NCBI GenBank assembly: GCA_045660295.1 | Contig: JAZRDN010000001.1 | Coordinates: forward strand, 1 to 12,596 | Reading direction: 5' to 3' | Source of the DNA: RGIG8775 sp045660295 | GTDB taxonomy: Bacteria > Bacillota > Clostridia > Oscillospirales > CAG-272 | DNA: 12,596 nt | Part shown: positions 7,070 to 12,492 of the stretch, in pieces | Position numbering within the stretch: the first letter of the stretch is position 1 | Layout: each line of letters opens with the position of its first letter | Position numbers and translations under genes: made by a program | The notes under the pieces: model-generated | Database searches by the model: none | Told to the model about the DNA's origin: nothing | Seen by the model: the letters and a program-made list of their open reading frames with translations, nothing else

Positions 7070-7116
7070 TTTGCTCCGCAAATCCCATTTATATGCTCCT
7101 CTTAACACCCCCGACA

Positions 7117-7126
7117 AAAACTAACT
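7117..7126 (+). repeat. AAAACTAACT decamer in a repeat fragment
   Basis: An exact copy of the decamer, 3 bp beyond the rubrerythrin stop codon (minus strand). The wider context (CGACAAAAACTAACTAA then CAATAATTT) matches 11824-11860. The 6955-7126 interval otherwise holds only diverged repeat remnants. Confidence 0.55.
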
Positions 7127-7129
7127 AAA

Positions 7130-7666
7130 TCAATAATTTGCCTCGTGGAGCTCGAAGTAGCTCTGGGGATGCGCGCAGGTGGGGCAGACCTGGGGCGCCT
7201 TAGTGCCCACAACGATATGTCCGCAGTTGCGGCACTCCCAAACCTTTACCTCGCTCTTTTCAAAGACCTGAGCGCTCTCTACGTTGTTGAGAAGCGCGCG
7301 GTAGCGTTCCTCGTGGCTCTTTTCGATGGCGGCAACCAGTCTGAACTTCTTGGCAAGCTCGGTGAAGCCTTCCTCCTCGGCGTCCTTGGCGAAGCCCTCG
7401 TACATATCGGTCCACTCGTAGTTCTCGCCCTCGGCGGCGTGGAGAAGGTTTGCGGCGGTATTGCCGATTCCCTCAAGCTCCTTGAACCACATCTTTGCGT
7501 GTTCCTTTTCGTTCTCCGCGGTCTTTAAGAAAAGCGCGGATATCTGCTCATAGCCCTCTTTCTTCGCCACCGATGCGAAATAGGTATATTTGTTTCTCGC
7601 CTCGGACTCGCCCGAAAAAGCCGCCATAAGGTTTTTTTGTGTTTTTGTTCCGTCGTATTTGCTCAT
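7130..7666 (-). CDS. rbr: Rubrerythrin
   Basis: A cytosolic non-haem iron peroxidase that protects anaerobes by reducing hydrogen peroxide. The 178 residues have two parts. The N-terminal ferritin-like four-helix bundle carries diiron ligand motifs: Glu20 in SGESEARNKY, Glu53 and His56 in ENEKEH, and Glu115/His118 in AAIEKSHEERY. The C-terminal rubredoxin-like domain has CRNC and CPTC pairs (Cys145, 148, 161, 164). A longer reading frame starts at 7702, but the ATG at 7666 is chosen because GGAGG (7675-7679) sits at ideal spacing before it and MSKYDGTKTQ is a typical family start. It is transcribed alone, opposite to the genes on both sides, from its own consensus promoter. I saw no clear PerR box. 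Confidence 0.95.
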   Translation of the reverse strand: MSKYDGTKTQKNLMAAFSGESEARNKYTYFASVAKKEGYEQISALFLKTAENEKEHAKMWFKELEGIGNTAANLLHAAEGENYEWTDMYEGFAKDAEEEGFTELAKKFRLVAAIEKSHEERYRALLNNVESAQVFEKSEVKVWECRNCGHIVVGTKAPQVCPTCAHPQSYFELHEANY

Positions 7667-7724
7667 TGTAATTACCTCCGTTTTCTTGATTTTTCCCGCC
7701 ATACGCGGGATTTATTCCAATTCA

Positions 7725-7753
7725 ATTATAGCATATTGGAAAAATTATGTCAA
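7725..7753 (-). promoter_or_regulatory. Promoter of rubrerythrin
   Basis: On the minus strand: TTGACA (7753-7748), a 17-bp spacer and TATAAT (7730-7725) with an extended TG. Transcription should start near 7718. The leader contains a small hairpin, CCCGC/GCGGG (about 7694-7709), just before the ribosome binding site. Confidence 0.88.
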
Positions 7754-7761
7754 TAGCCAAA

Positions 7762-7953
7762 TTATCTGCCGTATTTTTTGTCGAAATACTCGATGAGCCT
7801 GTAAGCGTTTCGGTTTACCTCCGCCATGTACTTGGTACATTCGGTGTATTCCTCGTGCTCGTTGGAGAAGATGCCCTTGTTGGAATTGGTGCCGGATACG
7901 TCGCGGATTCTTCCGCCGATTTTCGTAAAAAGCGCCCCGCCCCTCAAAAACAA
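7762..7953 (-). CDS. Small uncharacterised ORF, possibly 5'-truncated
   Basis: The frame gives up to 63 residues ending EYFDKKYGR, with a hydrophilic, coding-like sequence (KGIFSNEHEEYTECTKYMAEV, about residues 26-46). I do not recognise a family. The only starts are non-ATG: the first is TTG at 7953, and the GAGGGG after it precedes no start codon. Its 5' edge abuts a degenerate version of the AAAACTAACT repeat (around 7944-7960) and the thiT promoter region. This suggests that the original N-terminus was lost and that this is a remnant. The stop lies 8 bp from the rubrerythrin -35 box, on the same strand. The alternative is a short genuine protein with a weak start. Confidence 0.4.
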   Translation of the reverse strand: MFLRGGALFTKIGGRIRDVSGTNSNKGIFSNEHEEYTECTKYMAEVNRNAYRLIEYFDKKYGR

Positions 7954-7973
7954 CTAATTTTCCAAAAAACATC

Positions 7974-8002
7974 TTGACACGGGGAGAAATTTGTGATATC
8001 AT
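7974..8002 (+). promoter_or_regulatory. Promoter of the thiT operon
   Basis: TTGACA (7974-7979), a 17-bp spacer and TATCAT (7997-8002) with extended TGA (7994-7996). Transcription starts near 8009, just ahead of the riboswitch. Confidence 0.88.
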
Positions 8003-8018
8003 AACTTAAACCGCATAG

Positions 8019-8104
8019 AAATCAGGGGTGCTGACGCAGTCGGCTGAGATGGAACCTTTCCGAACCCTTAACCTGATACGGATAATGCCGTCGTAGGAAG
8101 ATTT
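8019..8104 (+). ncRNA. TPP riboswitch (THI box)
   Basis: The conserved THI-box segments appear in order: GGGGTGC (8025-8031), GGCTGAGA (8042-8049), ACCCTTAACCTGAT (8064-8077) and the ATGCCGTCGTAGGAAG block (8085-8100). The closing stem P1 pairs AAATC (8019-8023) with GATTT (8100-8104). It senses thiamine diphosphate and should switch off thiT and the downstream gene when the cofactor is plentiful. Confidence 0.95.
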
Positions 8105-8113
8105 TGTTTACTC

Positions 8114-8157
8114 AGAATTAGTTACCGCACGGATTTCCGTGCGGTTAATTTAATTCT
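8114..8157 (+). promoter_or_regulatory. Riboswitch expression-platform hairpin
   Basis: ACCGCACGG (8124-8132) pairs perfectly with CCGTGCGGT (8137-8145), and AGAATTA (8114-8120) can also pair with TAATTCT (8151-8157). The tail TAATTTAATTC is T-rich but not a clean T-run. The outer stem ends directly against the ribosome binding site AAGGAGG (8158-8164). It could terminate transcription or hide the start site of thiT; the sequence alone does not decide. Confidence 0.7.
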
Positions 8158-8171
8158 AAGGAGGCTTCGAT

Positions 8172-8753
8172 ATGAGAAGCAAAAAAACTTTGACAATGGT
8201 TGAGTGCGCCATTATGATAGCACTCGCGTTCGCCCTGAGCTGGATAACGCTCTGGAAAATGCCCATGGGCGGCTCGGTCACACTTGCAAGCATGCTTCCT
8301 ATTATGTTTATAGGAATCAAATACGGCTCAAGGATCGGACTCGGAACGGCGTTTGCCTATTCGCTGACACAGCTGGCGCAGGCTGTTATACAGGGCGACG
8401 TGTTTATCTACTGTAACACCGCGTTTATCGTGGTCATCTGCGCGCTTTTTGACTATATCGTGCCCTTTACGGTTCTCGGTCTGTCGGGAGCTTTTGCGAA
8501 AAAATTCAAGCTCGGCGCGTACGTTGGCATGGGGGCGGTGACTGTTATCCGTTTCCTCTGCCACTTTGTGACAGGCGTGTTTATCTGGGGTCAGTGGGCG
8601 CCCGAGGGAATGGGTAAGGTGGTTTATTCTATCGTTTACAACGGCGGCTTCCTTGCCCCCGATTTCGCCATCTGCCTTGCGGTGGCTATCCCTATGCTTC
8701 AGGTCAAGCAGATAAGAAAGCTGTTGGGGCTTTCAAAGAAGGAGAGCGTATAA
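8172..8753 (+). CDS. thiT: Thiamine transporter ThiT (ECF S component)
   Basis: The substrate-binding membrane subunit of an energy-coupling-factor importer that takes up thiamine. It relies on a shared EcfA/EcfA'/EcfT module encoded elsewhere. The 193 residues make about six membrane helices and carry family features. GGSVTLASMLPI (33-44) is the L1 loop that closes over the ligand. FDYIVPFTVLGLSGAF (93-108) is also typical, as is the C-terminal segment from RFLCHFVTGVFIWGQW (127-142) to YSIVYNGGF. AAGGAGG precedes the ATG by 7 bp. The TPP riboswitch directly upstream independently supports the thiamine assignment. It is followed after 18 bp by a radical SAM gene in the same transcript. Confidence 0.95.
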   Translation: MRSKKTLTMVECAIMIALAFALSWITLWKMPMGGSVTLASMLPIMFIGIKYGSRIGLGTAFAYSLTQLAQAVIQGDVFIYCNTAFIVVICALFDYIVPFTVLGLSGAFAKKFKLGAYVGMGAVTVIRFLCHFVTGVFIWGQWAPEGMGKVVYSIVYNGGFLAPDFAICLAVAIPMLQVKQIRKLLGLSKKESV

Positions 8754-8771
8754 ATAAAAAGGAGACTTCGT

Positions 8772-9692
8772 ATGCCAAAGCCCGTAAAGAGATTCGCTAA
8801 AATTTACACAGAAATAACCAACCTCTGCAACCTGAGTTGCGAGTTTTGTCGCGGAACTCGTCGAGAGACGGGCTTTGTGTCCTGCGAGGATTTTGCCATT
8901 TACGCAAAAAAGATAGCGCCTTACACCGATTACGTATATCTCCACGTGATGGGTGAGCCGCTTCTGCACCCCGACCTCGGCACGCTTATCGATATCGCCG
9001 CGGGCGAGGGGCTTAAGGTCAGCATAACCACCAACGGTACGCTTCTTTGCGACCGCCTTGCGCTCCTTGAGGACAAGGCTGACAAGCTATACAAAATAAG
9101 CATCTCGCTCCACTCGTTTGAGGCGAATGACGGAGCGGTTGATATGGAAAAATATCTTTCTGACTGCTTCTTTGCGGCGAAGGAGCTGGGCAGGGCGGGG
9201 GTCATTGCGGTCTTGCGCCTGTGGAATCTTGACGGCGAGTCACTCGCCGCGCCAAGGAACGCCGAAAACGGGGCTATCCTTAGCCGACTTAAGGAATTTT
9301 TCCCCGACCGATGGCGCGAGAACCGAAGCGGAATGAAGATAGGCGAGAGCGTGTATCTCGAATACGGCGAGCGCTTCGACTGGCCCGCGCTTGACGGAAG
9401 CGCGCCCGATTACGGTGCTCACGGCTTCTGCTACGCCATGAAGGATCACGTCGCCGTCCTCTTTGACGGGCGTGTGGTTCCGTGCTGTTTGGACGCCGAC
9501 GGAGAGATAACGCTTGGCGACCTGCGCGCGGAGTCGCTTGATGAAATACTGGCGCGCGACCCCGCCGCCTCGATAGCCGAGGGCTTTGCTAACCACAGCT
9601 TGGTGCATCCCCTGTGCCGTCATTGCGGCTTCGCTCGAAAATGGGCGGCGGAGGCGCCGCAGCCCACTCGTCGGCTAAACGCGGAACGCTGA
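8772..9692 (+). CDS. Radical SAM/SPASM-domain enzyme, unknown substrate
   Basis: A 306-residue radical S-adenosylmethionine enzyme. CNLSCEFC (Cys19, 23, 26) binds the SAM-cleaving 4Fe-4S cluster, and MGEP (60-63) is the SAM-contacting GGE-like motif. The C-terminal SPASM-like region has Cys220, the CC pair 238-239 (GRVVPCCLDADG), and Cys282/Cys285 (LCRHCGF), which would hold auxiliary cluster(s). Such enzymes typically modify peptides or proteins or mature cofactors; nothing here fixes the substrate, and no precursor peptide gene is visible nearby. GGAG (8761-8764) precedes the ATG. It lies 18 bp after thiT, so it should be controlled by the TPP riboswitch. ThiC, ThiH and other known thiamine-synthesis radical enzymes do not fit in length or motif layout. 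A 4-bp hairpin with a short T-run (9688-9708) is a weak candidate terminator. Confidence 0.85.
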   Translation: MPKPVKRFAKIYTEITNLCNLSCEFCRGTRRETGFVSCEDFAIYAKKIAPYTDYVYLHVMGEPLLHPDLGTLIDIAAGEGLKVSITTNGTLLCDRLALLEDKADKLYKISISLHSFEANDGAVDMEKYLSDCFFAAKELGRAGVIAVLRLWNLDGESLAAPRNAENGAILSRLKEFFPDRWRENRSGMKIGESVYLEYGERFDWPALDGSAPDYGAHGFCYAMKDHVAVLFDGRVVPCCLDADGEITLGDLRAESLDEILARDPAASIAEGFANHSLVHPLCRHCGFARKWAAEAPQPTRRLNAER

Positions 9693-9721
9693 TTCGACAG
9701 CATTTTTGTATTGCTATACTA

Positions 9722-9750
9722 TTGACATTTTCGTGATTTTGTGATATAGT
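9722..9750 (+). promoter_or_regulatory. Promoter of the Wzz/CpsD pair
   Basis: TTGACA (9722-9727), a 17-bp spacer and TATAGT (9745-9750) with extended TGA (9742-9744). Transcription starts near 9757, about 26 nt before the ATG at 9783. Confidence 0.85.
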
Positions 9751-9782
9751 ACATATGAATATGATTAACTGCGAGGTAGGTT

Positions 9783-10562
9783 ATGGTAAGAGAAATTTCA
9801 CTTGAGCGCTTGCTTAAAGCAATCGTCTCAAAAATATGGTTGGTGGTCGTACTGGCGTTGGTCTGCGGAGTGGGAGCTAATTTCTATGCTTCGCACGCAA
9901 TAACTCCCATGTATACGTCAACCTCGATGCTCTACATATATAATAATAGCAACGGTAATACCAGCGGAAGACTCGACTCGGCGAGCATGATGGCGTCTCA
10001 GGGAGCGCTCCAGCTCTACCTCGTGGTGCTTAAATCGCAGTCTGTTCTCGAAAGCGCCCTTGAAACGGTTGAGGAGTATCAGGAAAAGGCGCGTCTTGGC
10101 GAGGAGGGCTATGAGGAGTACGAATTCCTTTTGGACTATAAGTTCAGCACAGGCTCTATCGCGGGCATGATCTCGGCTTATCAGGAAAACCAGACCGAAA
10201 TTCTCACCGTAAAGGCGAGAGCCAGCGACCCGAGAGTGGCAAAGTTTATCGCCGCTACTGTTACCGAGGTGCTTCAGTATGAGGTTCCTCAAAAGATAGG
10301 AGCTACGTCCAATAAGCTTCTTCAGCCCGCTACCTTTTCTTCAAGCCCGTCGTCACCCGACGTTCGTCAGATAACCCTTGTCGGTTTTTTGATTGGCGCG
10401 GTAGTCGCTTGCGCGCTGATATTCCTTGGACTTCTGATTGATACGGTGGTAAGGAGCGAGGAGGCGCTTACGGAAGCCTTCCCGAACGTCCCCGTGCTTG
10501 GGGTTATACCCAATATCGACGGTGCGGCAAGGTCGACCGTGCGTCGCGGTAATAAAAAATGA
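9783..10562 (+). CDS. cpsC: Wzz/CpsC-type polysaccharide chain-length and kinase-adaptor protein
   Basis: A membrane protein of the polysaccharide co-polymerase family that sets chain length and activates the partner tyrosine kinase. The 259 residues show the expected topology: a first membrane helix at about 17-37, an extracytoplasmic region of about 160 residues, a proline-containing stretch (PATFSSSPSSP, 182-192), a second membrane helix at about 197-221 and a cytoplasmic tail. In Gram-positives that tail contacts the separate kinase, which matches the next gene. GAGGT (9773-9777) acts as ribosome binding site. The stop (10560-10562) lies 14 bp before the preferred start of the kinase. No glycosyltransferase, flippase or polymerase gene follows, so the pair is detached from any polysaccharide cluster visible here. 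Confidence 0.88.
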   Translation: MVREISLERLLKAIVSKIWLVVVLALVCGVGANFYASHAITPMYTSTSMLYIYNNSNGNTSGRLDSASMMASQGALQLYLVVLKSQSVLESALETVEEYQEKARLGEEGYEEYEFLLDYKFSTGSIAGMISAYQENQTEILTVKARASDPRVAKFIAATVTEVLQYEVPQKIGATSNKLLQPATFSSSPSSPDVRQITLVGFLIGAVVACALIFLGLLIDTVVRSEEALTEAFPNVPVLGVIPNIDGAARSTVRRGNKK

Positions 10563-10576
10563 TTTGGAGAACAGAT

Positions 10577-11290
10577 ATGGCGTATAACAGAAAAAATAGC
10601 AGACTCCAGCACGTAATAAACGAGAACAGCCCTTTCGCTGTGACCGAGGCTTATAAGTCTGTCCGTACAAGCATCCTTTTCGCTAATACTGACGAGGGAT
10701 GTAATATAATAGCCTTTACCAGCTCCGCCCCCGGAGAGGGAAAGACCATGACGTGTATAAACGTGGCGATAAGCCTTGCTGAGAGCGGCAAAAAAGTTCT
10801 TCTTATCGACTCGGATATGCGAAAGCCGCAGGTCGCTCCCACGCTTAAGCTCAATAGCGCGCCCGGACTTTCCGAGCTGCTTTCGGGCGTAGAGGATATG
10901 AGCGAGAATGGTAGATTTTGCCGTCAAAAGACCGATTATGAGGGTCTGGACGTGATTGCGGCAGGTGCTATCCCCCCTAACCCCGCCGAGCTTATCGCAT
11001 GCCCCAGAACCGAGAAGCTCTTTGCGGAGCTTTCGAAGGACTACGACTATATTATTATAGATACCCCACCCTGCTTGGTGGTTACCGATGCCCTGCTTTA
11101 TAAAAAGCACGTTATGGGCTACGTCGCGGTAGTGAGGGCCAACATCTCCCGCACCGATGCTACCGGCAAACTTCTCGAGCGCTTTGAGCAGATCGGCGCG
11201 CGTGTTATCGGCTTTATACTCAACGACCGCATCCAAAGTCGCGGAAGCTATAAGCGCTATAACGAGTATGACGGACGAGCTAAGAAATAA
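10577..11290 (+). CDS. cpsD: CpsD/CapB-type bacterial tyrosine kinase
   Basis: A cytosolic BY-kinase that autophosphorylates and controls export and length of surface polysaccharide with its membrane partner. The 237 residues contain Walker A SSAPGEGKT (49-57), Walker A' VLLIDSDMRKP (74-84) and Walker B YIIIDTPP (158-165). GAIPPNPAEL (130-139) is a typical family motif. The C-terminus has a small tyrosine cluster (Tyr225, 228, 231), shorter than in many relatives but suited to autophosphorylation. The frame stays open to an ATG at 10559 that overlaps the upstream stop, but TTTGGAGA (10563-10570) points to the ATG at 10577, which I prefer. ParA/MinD-type ATPases are excluded by the A' motif, the PPNP motif and the Wzz neighbour. 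A strong terminator follows at 11302. Confidence 0.92.
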   Translation: MAYNRKNSRLQHVINENSPFAVTEAYKSVRTSILFANTDEGCNIIAFTSSAPGEGKTMTCINVAISLAESGKKVLLIDSDMRKPQVAPTLKLNSAPGLSELLSGVEDMSENGRFCRQKTDYEGLDVIAAGAIPPNPAELIACPRTEKLFAELSKDYDYIIIDTPPCLVVTDALLYKKHVMGYVAVVRANISRTDATGKLLERFEQIGARVIGFILNDRIQSRGSYKRYNEYDGRAKK

Positions 11291-11301
11291 AGATTTGATG
11301 T

Positions 11302-11337
11302 AAAAAAGGGCTGAGTCGTTAAGACTTAGCCCTTTTT
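11302..11337 (+). terminator. Terminator of the Wzz/CpsD operon
   Basis: GGGCTGAGTC (11308-11317), loop GTTAA, GACTTAGCCC (11323-11332), with A6 before and T5 after. The stem has one G-T pair. A sequence-related hairpin recurs at 11865-11897. Confidence 0.92.
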
Positions 11338-11367
11338 GTGTTTGAATACAAACATAAATTATTGTTT

Positions 11368-11651
11368 GCGCGGAAGCCCGCGCGGGCGATTGGTCAGCGT
11401 TCTGTGTGCGGTGCAAACATAGCGGTCGTTGCCACCAGTCGCACGCTGAACACGCGCTCCTTTGCTTTGGGTGCGTGGGTTTGTGCGGTGAATTGAATTT
11501 TAGCGTACAAACATATGCCTAAAGCTAACGAGGTGTTTTTTAAACACCGAGTGGGATGCGTGACGCTATGTTACGCAATCAATCGGGCGCTGACCAAATC
11601 GCCCGCTTCGCTCACAAGGTCGCAAGCGACCAGCCGCGCGGGCTTCCGCGC
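11368..11651. repeat. Large imperfect palindrome in a gene-free stretch
   Basis: GCGCGGAAGCCCGCGCGG (11368-11385) has its exact reverse complement at 11634-11651. The left arm continues with GCGATTGGTCAGCG, matched with one extra base by CGCTGACCAAATCGC (11588-11602). The right arm is interrupted by a 27-bp insert (11607-11633) that is itself a small hairpin (GGTCGC/GCGACC). Further in, GCAAACATAGCG (11413-11424) is nearly complemented by CGCTATGTTACGC (about 11565-11577). The roughly 140-bp centre contains a hairpin GGTGTTT/AAACACC (11532-11548). No ORF inside is protein-like. It may be a non-autonomous mobile element or a structured RNA. Confidence 0.7.
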
Positions 11652-11654
11652 TGG

Positions 11655-11682
11655 AGCGTTTGGGGAGGGGGACCCCAACGCT
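11655..11682. repeat. G/C-rich hairpin next to the palindrome
   Basis: AGCGTTTGGGG (11655-11665) pairs with CCCCAACGCT (11673-11682), with one bulged base. It starts 3 bp after the palindrome arm ends, so it may belong to the same element. Confidence 0.5.
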
Positions 11683-11793
11683 TGCGGTAGCTATTGTAAC
11701 GGCTACGCACTAAACGTCCTAAGCAGTTGTCGCGAACTAAGAATAGGGGCACAGAGCTAAACAAATACTCTCCATGCGCCAAAAGTTTTTGGG

Positions 11794-11816
11794 GCGCCTT
11801 TTTTTCAAAAAGGCGC
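11794..11816. repeat. GCGCCTTTTT/AAAAAGGCGC hairpin
   Basis: A perfect 10-bp stem with a 3-nt loop. The AAAACTAACT decamer (11831-11840) follows closely. Together they resemble the tail of the intergenic repeat family. It could act as a weak terminator on either strand. Confidence 0.55.
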
Positions 11817-11830
11817 GAAAATCCGACACA

Positions 11831-11840
11831 AAAACTAACT
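11831..11840 (+). repeat. AAAACTAACT decamer
   Basis: The fifth exact copy. Its surroundings (CGACA before, CAATAATTT after) match the copy beside rubrerythrin at 7117. Confidence 0.55.
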
Positions 11841-11864
11841 AAGCCGCAAAACAATAATTTATTT

Positions 11865-11897
11865 CAAGGAGCTGAATCGTTAAGATTCAGCTCCTTG
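11865..11897. repeat. Hairpin related to the CpsD terminator
   Basis: CAAGGAGCTGAATC (11865-11878), loop GTTAA, GATTCAGCTCCTTG (11884-11897): a perfect 14-bp stem. Loop and inner stem match the terminator at 11302-11337, with paired base changes. It lacks a T-run on either strand, so it is probably not an efficient terminator now. Confidence 0.65.
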
Positions 11898-11920
11898 CTA
11901 ATTGGTTGTGAGAAAGAATA

Positions 11921-11953
11921 AAAAAACATCCGAACAAAGTTCGGATGTTTTTT
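11921..11953 (-). terminator. Terminator of the tRNA-Glu gene
   Basis: On the minus strand, directly after the CCA end, ACATCCGAAC and GTTCGGATGT (11926-11935 and 11939-11948) form a 10-bp stem with a 3-nt loop, followed by T6. A-rich sequence on the other side makes it potentially bidirectional. Confidence 0.9.
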
Positions 11954-12027
11954 GGTGACCCTAGCGGGAATCGAACCCACGATTACGCCGTGAGAGGGCG
12001 TCGTCTTAGCCGCTTGACCATAGGGCC
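11953..12027 (-). tRNA. tRNA-Glu (anticodon CTC)
   Basis: On the minus strand the acceptor stem is GGCCCTA/TAGGGTC (one G-T pair). The D arm contains GGTCAAGCGGCTAAGAC. The anticodon stem ACGCC/GGCGT encloses loop CTCTCAC with anticodon CTC at positions 34-36, reading GAG. The T arm is GTGGG TTCGATT CCCGC. Discriminator A is followed by an encoded CCA (11955-11953). The length is 75 nt including CCA. It has its own promoter and terminator and so is a single-gene unit. Confidence 0.96.
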
Positions 12028-12043
12028 ATCAATCAGCTTGACT

Positions 12044-12072
12044 ATTATATCATAACAAAAAGAGTTTGTCAA
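12044..12072 (-). promoter_or_regulatory. Promoter of tRNA-Glu
   Basis: On the minus strand: TTGACA (12072-12067), a 17-bp spacer and TATAAT (12049-12044) with extended TGA. Upstream A/T tracts (about 12077-12100) look like an UP element and resemble those of the promoter at 12458. Confidence 0.9.
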
Positions 12073-12101
12073 TAGGTTTTTTGAAATTTTTTGAGAAATT
12101 T

Positions 12102-12335
12102 TTAATGTTCTCGAAAATCTTGCTCTCGTCGCTCTCCTTTGCCGAATTTTTCAAGCAGGGGAAGGTATTCACTCCATCTGTGCTCGCGTATCGGCATGGC
12201 GGGGTGCTTGGGGTCGTCGAAAATCAGAACGAGCGCGGGCGATATCGAGTTGTAGCTTTCGCAGAAGCGGTACTCTTTCAGCTTGCCCTCGAGAATTAAT
12301 TTTTTTGCCTTGGCGTGATAGTTGAAATACGGCAT
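12102..12335 (-). CDS. Small uncharacterised protein, 77 residues
   Basis: A short cytosolic protein without signal or membrane segment. The sequence reads as real coding DNA: an N-terminal basic helix (HAKAKKLILEGKLKEYRF, 7-24), then a beta-like stretch (ISPALVLIFDD, 31-41), and a charged segment HPAMPIREHRWSEYLPLL (44-61). I do not know a named family or function for it. GAGGGG, 7 bp before the ATG, is a good ribosome binding site. The promoter is unclear: TATAAT (12379-12374) is present, but I see no convincing -35. It lies between the tRNA-Glu unit downstream and a divergent strong promoter upstream. Confidence 0.7.
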   Translation of the reverse strand: MPYFNYHAKAKKLILEGKLKEYRFCESYNSISPALVLIFDDPKHPAMPIREHRWSEYLPLLEKFGKGERREQDFREH

Positions 12336-12415
12336 TTTGCCCCCCTCGAAAACGCGTGTCGGTTTCCTACATTATTATATATACGCGCGTGTGGAATATA
12401 CCGAAAAGAGTGTCG

Positions 12416-12486
12416 AAAAATTTTTTCAAAAAATCTCAAATTTTTTTCAAAAACCTATTGACAAAGGAAAACGATTGTGATATAAT
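12416..12486 (+). promoter_or_regulatory. Very strong promoter with UP element, probably of an rRNA operon
   Basis: TTGACA (12458-12463), a 17-bp spacer and TATAAT (12481-12486) with extended TGA (12478-12480). It is preceded by about 40 bp of A and T tracts (12416-12457). All elements match consensus, as expected for stable-RNA promoters. Confidence 0.9.
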
Positions 12487-12492
12487 AACAAA

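Noticed and set aside
7130..7702. The longer rubrerythrin start at 7702
   Set aside because: The extra 12 codons cover the leader hairpin and the GGAGG ribosome binding site of the ATG at 7666, which gives the typical family N-terminus.
7718..7753. A PerR operator at the rubrerythrin promoter
   Set aside because: Peroxide control would be plausible, but no good inverted TTATAAT-type match is visible beyond the -10 box itself.
554..8753. A thiamine-themed cluster linking transketolase (a TPP enzyme) with the TPP riboswitch and ThiT
   Set aside because: They are over 5 kb apart, in separate transcripts with unrelated genes between. Transketolase has no riboswitch, so the proximity is probably coincidence.
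10367..11416. A 349-codon minus-strand reading frame opposite the kinase and Wzz genes
   Set aside because: It runs antisense to two clearly recognised genes, has no family motifs and ends inside repeat sequence. It is a by-product of codon bias.
11515..11760. An 81-codon plus-strand ORF in the gene-free stretch
   Set aside because: It lies across the palindrome arm and the adjacent hairpins, and its serine/arginine-rich translation follows from these repeats. It has no good ribosome binding site.
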